Assembly: GCF_000495835.1 (NCBI RefSeq)
Contig: NZ_AWGC01000019.1
Coordinates: 1-64,000 of the forward strand
Direction: 5' to 3'
Length of the DNA: 64,000 nucleotides
Source: Asticcacaulis sp. AC402
Lineage (GTDB): Bacteria; Pseudomonadota; Alphaproteobacteria; Caulobacterales; Caulobacteraceae
The notes under the pieces are model-generated. The model saw only the letters and a program-made list of their open reading frames with translations. It did not search any database and was not told the origin of the DNA. The position numbers and the translations under genes are program-made. Each line of letters begins with the position of its first letter. Position 1 is the first letter of the stretch. Of the stretch, positions 63,584 through 64,000 are shown in pieces.

Positions 63584-64000
63584 ATGACCAAGACCTACAA
63601 CATCATCAACCACGACTACGATGTCGTCGTGGTCGGCGCCGGCGGTTCCGGCCTGCGTGCAGCCCTTGGCGCTGGTCAGGCCGGCCTGAAGACCGCCTGC
63701 ATCACCAAGGTCTTCCCGACCCGTTCGCACACCGTCGCCGCCCAGGGCGGGGTCGCCGCCAGCCTCGGCAATATGAGCGAGGACAAATGGCAGTGGCACA
63801 TGTACGACACCGTCAAGGGGTCGGACTGGCTGGGCGACCAGGACGCCATCGAATACCTGGTCCGTAACGCGCCTCAGGCGGTTTATGAGCTGGAACACTG
63901 GGGCGTGCCCTTCTCGCGCACCGAGGACGGCAAGATCTATCAGCGCCCCTTCGGCGGCATGACGCGCAACTTCGGCGAAGGTCCGGTGCAACGCACCTGC
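63584..64000 (+). CDS. sdhA: Succinate dehydrogenase flavoprotein subunit SdhA (5' part)
   Basis: The first 139 residues are present; the gene continues past the window edge. The FAD-binding motif [20 protein letters not shown] (about 14-33), the covalent-FAD His region [18 protein letters not shown] and the later [20 protein letters not shown] are clear. It starts at the base after the sdhD stop codon. It oxidises succinate to fumarate in complex II. Confidence 0.97.
   Translation, partial: MTKTYNIINHDYDVVVVGAGGSGLRAALGAGQAGLKTACITKVFPTRSHTVAAQGGVAASLGNMSEDKWQWHMYDTVKGSDWLGDQDAIEYLVRNAPQAVYELEHWGVPFSRTEDGKIYQRPFGGMTRNFGEGPVQRTC

Noticed and set aside
62963-63991. 342-residue minus-strand frame
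   Set aside because: Antisense to sdhC, sdhD and sdhA, which are secure.

Overview
The window is high-GC alphaproteobacterial chromosome. Caulobacterales, possibly an Asticcacaulis relative, is my best guess. The evidence is the gene order (dapF-mtaB-ftsY-yciB; DUF484-xerC; sdhCDA/mdh/sucCD/sucAB/lpdA), the alphaproteobacterial style of the proteins, and several GANTC (CcrM-type) site clusters. The genus is inference. No phage, plasmid, insertion sequence, CRISPR array, rRNA or tRNA was seen. The window is mostly housekeeping genes with an unusually rich set of short intergenic structured repeats.

Layout. 1-6.5 kb: end of an unknown gene, a small protein, a MarR regulator with a lysine-rich tail, then the minus-strand block dapF-mtaB-ftsY-yciB and a secreted-protein gene broken by one extra T. 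6.6-10.9 kb: exported M3 peptidase, murI, a TraB/GumN-like protein. 10.9-15.3 kb: peroxide module ahpD-ahpC-ahpF with divergent oxyR. 15.5-23.6 kb: nadE, ilvA, two FKBP isomerases in tandem, a YdeP-like molybdopterin oxidoreductase, a Tat-exported serine hydrolase. 24-29.4 kb: the minus-strand run CDF transporter, GST, queG, GT2, pgi. 29.5-40.9 kb: a HTH/citrate-synthase-like protein behind a dense GANTC cluster, uppP, an NDUFA9-like protein, a flavin oxidase, priA, DUF484, xerC and a secreted glycoside hydrolase.

41-64 kb holds the TCA-cycle region. On the minus strand it runs mdh, sucC, sucD, sucA, sucB and lpdA; sdhCDA leaves on the plus strand at the end. Three divergent secreted paralogs of unknown function surround lpdA. 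About 8 kb of accessory genes separate mdh from sucCD. They include a membrane-anchored LytTR regulator and an ArsR-controlled operon with four SRPBCC (AHSA1-type) proteins and a VOC protein. That operon has a clear promoter, two overlapping ArsR-type dyads and tiny ORFs bridging its genes.

The most unusual content is the repeats. (i) A ~90-bp palindromic element with a conserved GAATC occurs about six times; one copy is read in frame inside priA. (ii) A 141-bp element occurs as two inverted copies whose terminal hairpins differ in sequence but keep pairing; its core is also tandemly arrayed (3.3 units of 86-87 bp) between sucD and sucA. (iii) G-rich CCTCCCC palindromes occur in many gaps. 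Start codons were moved from the longest ORF to an internal start where a ribosome binding site or family length supports it.
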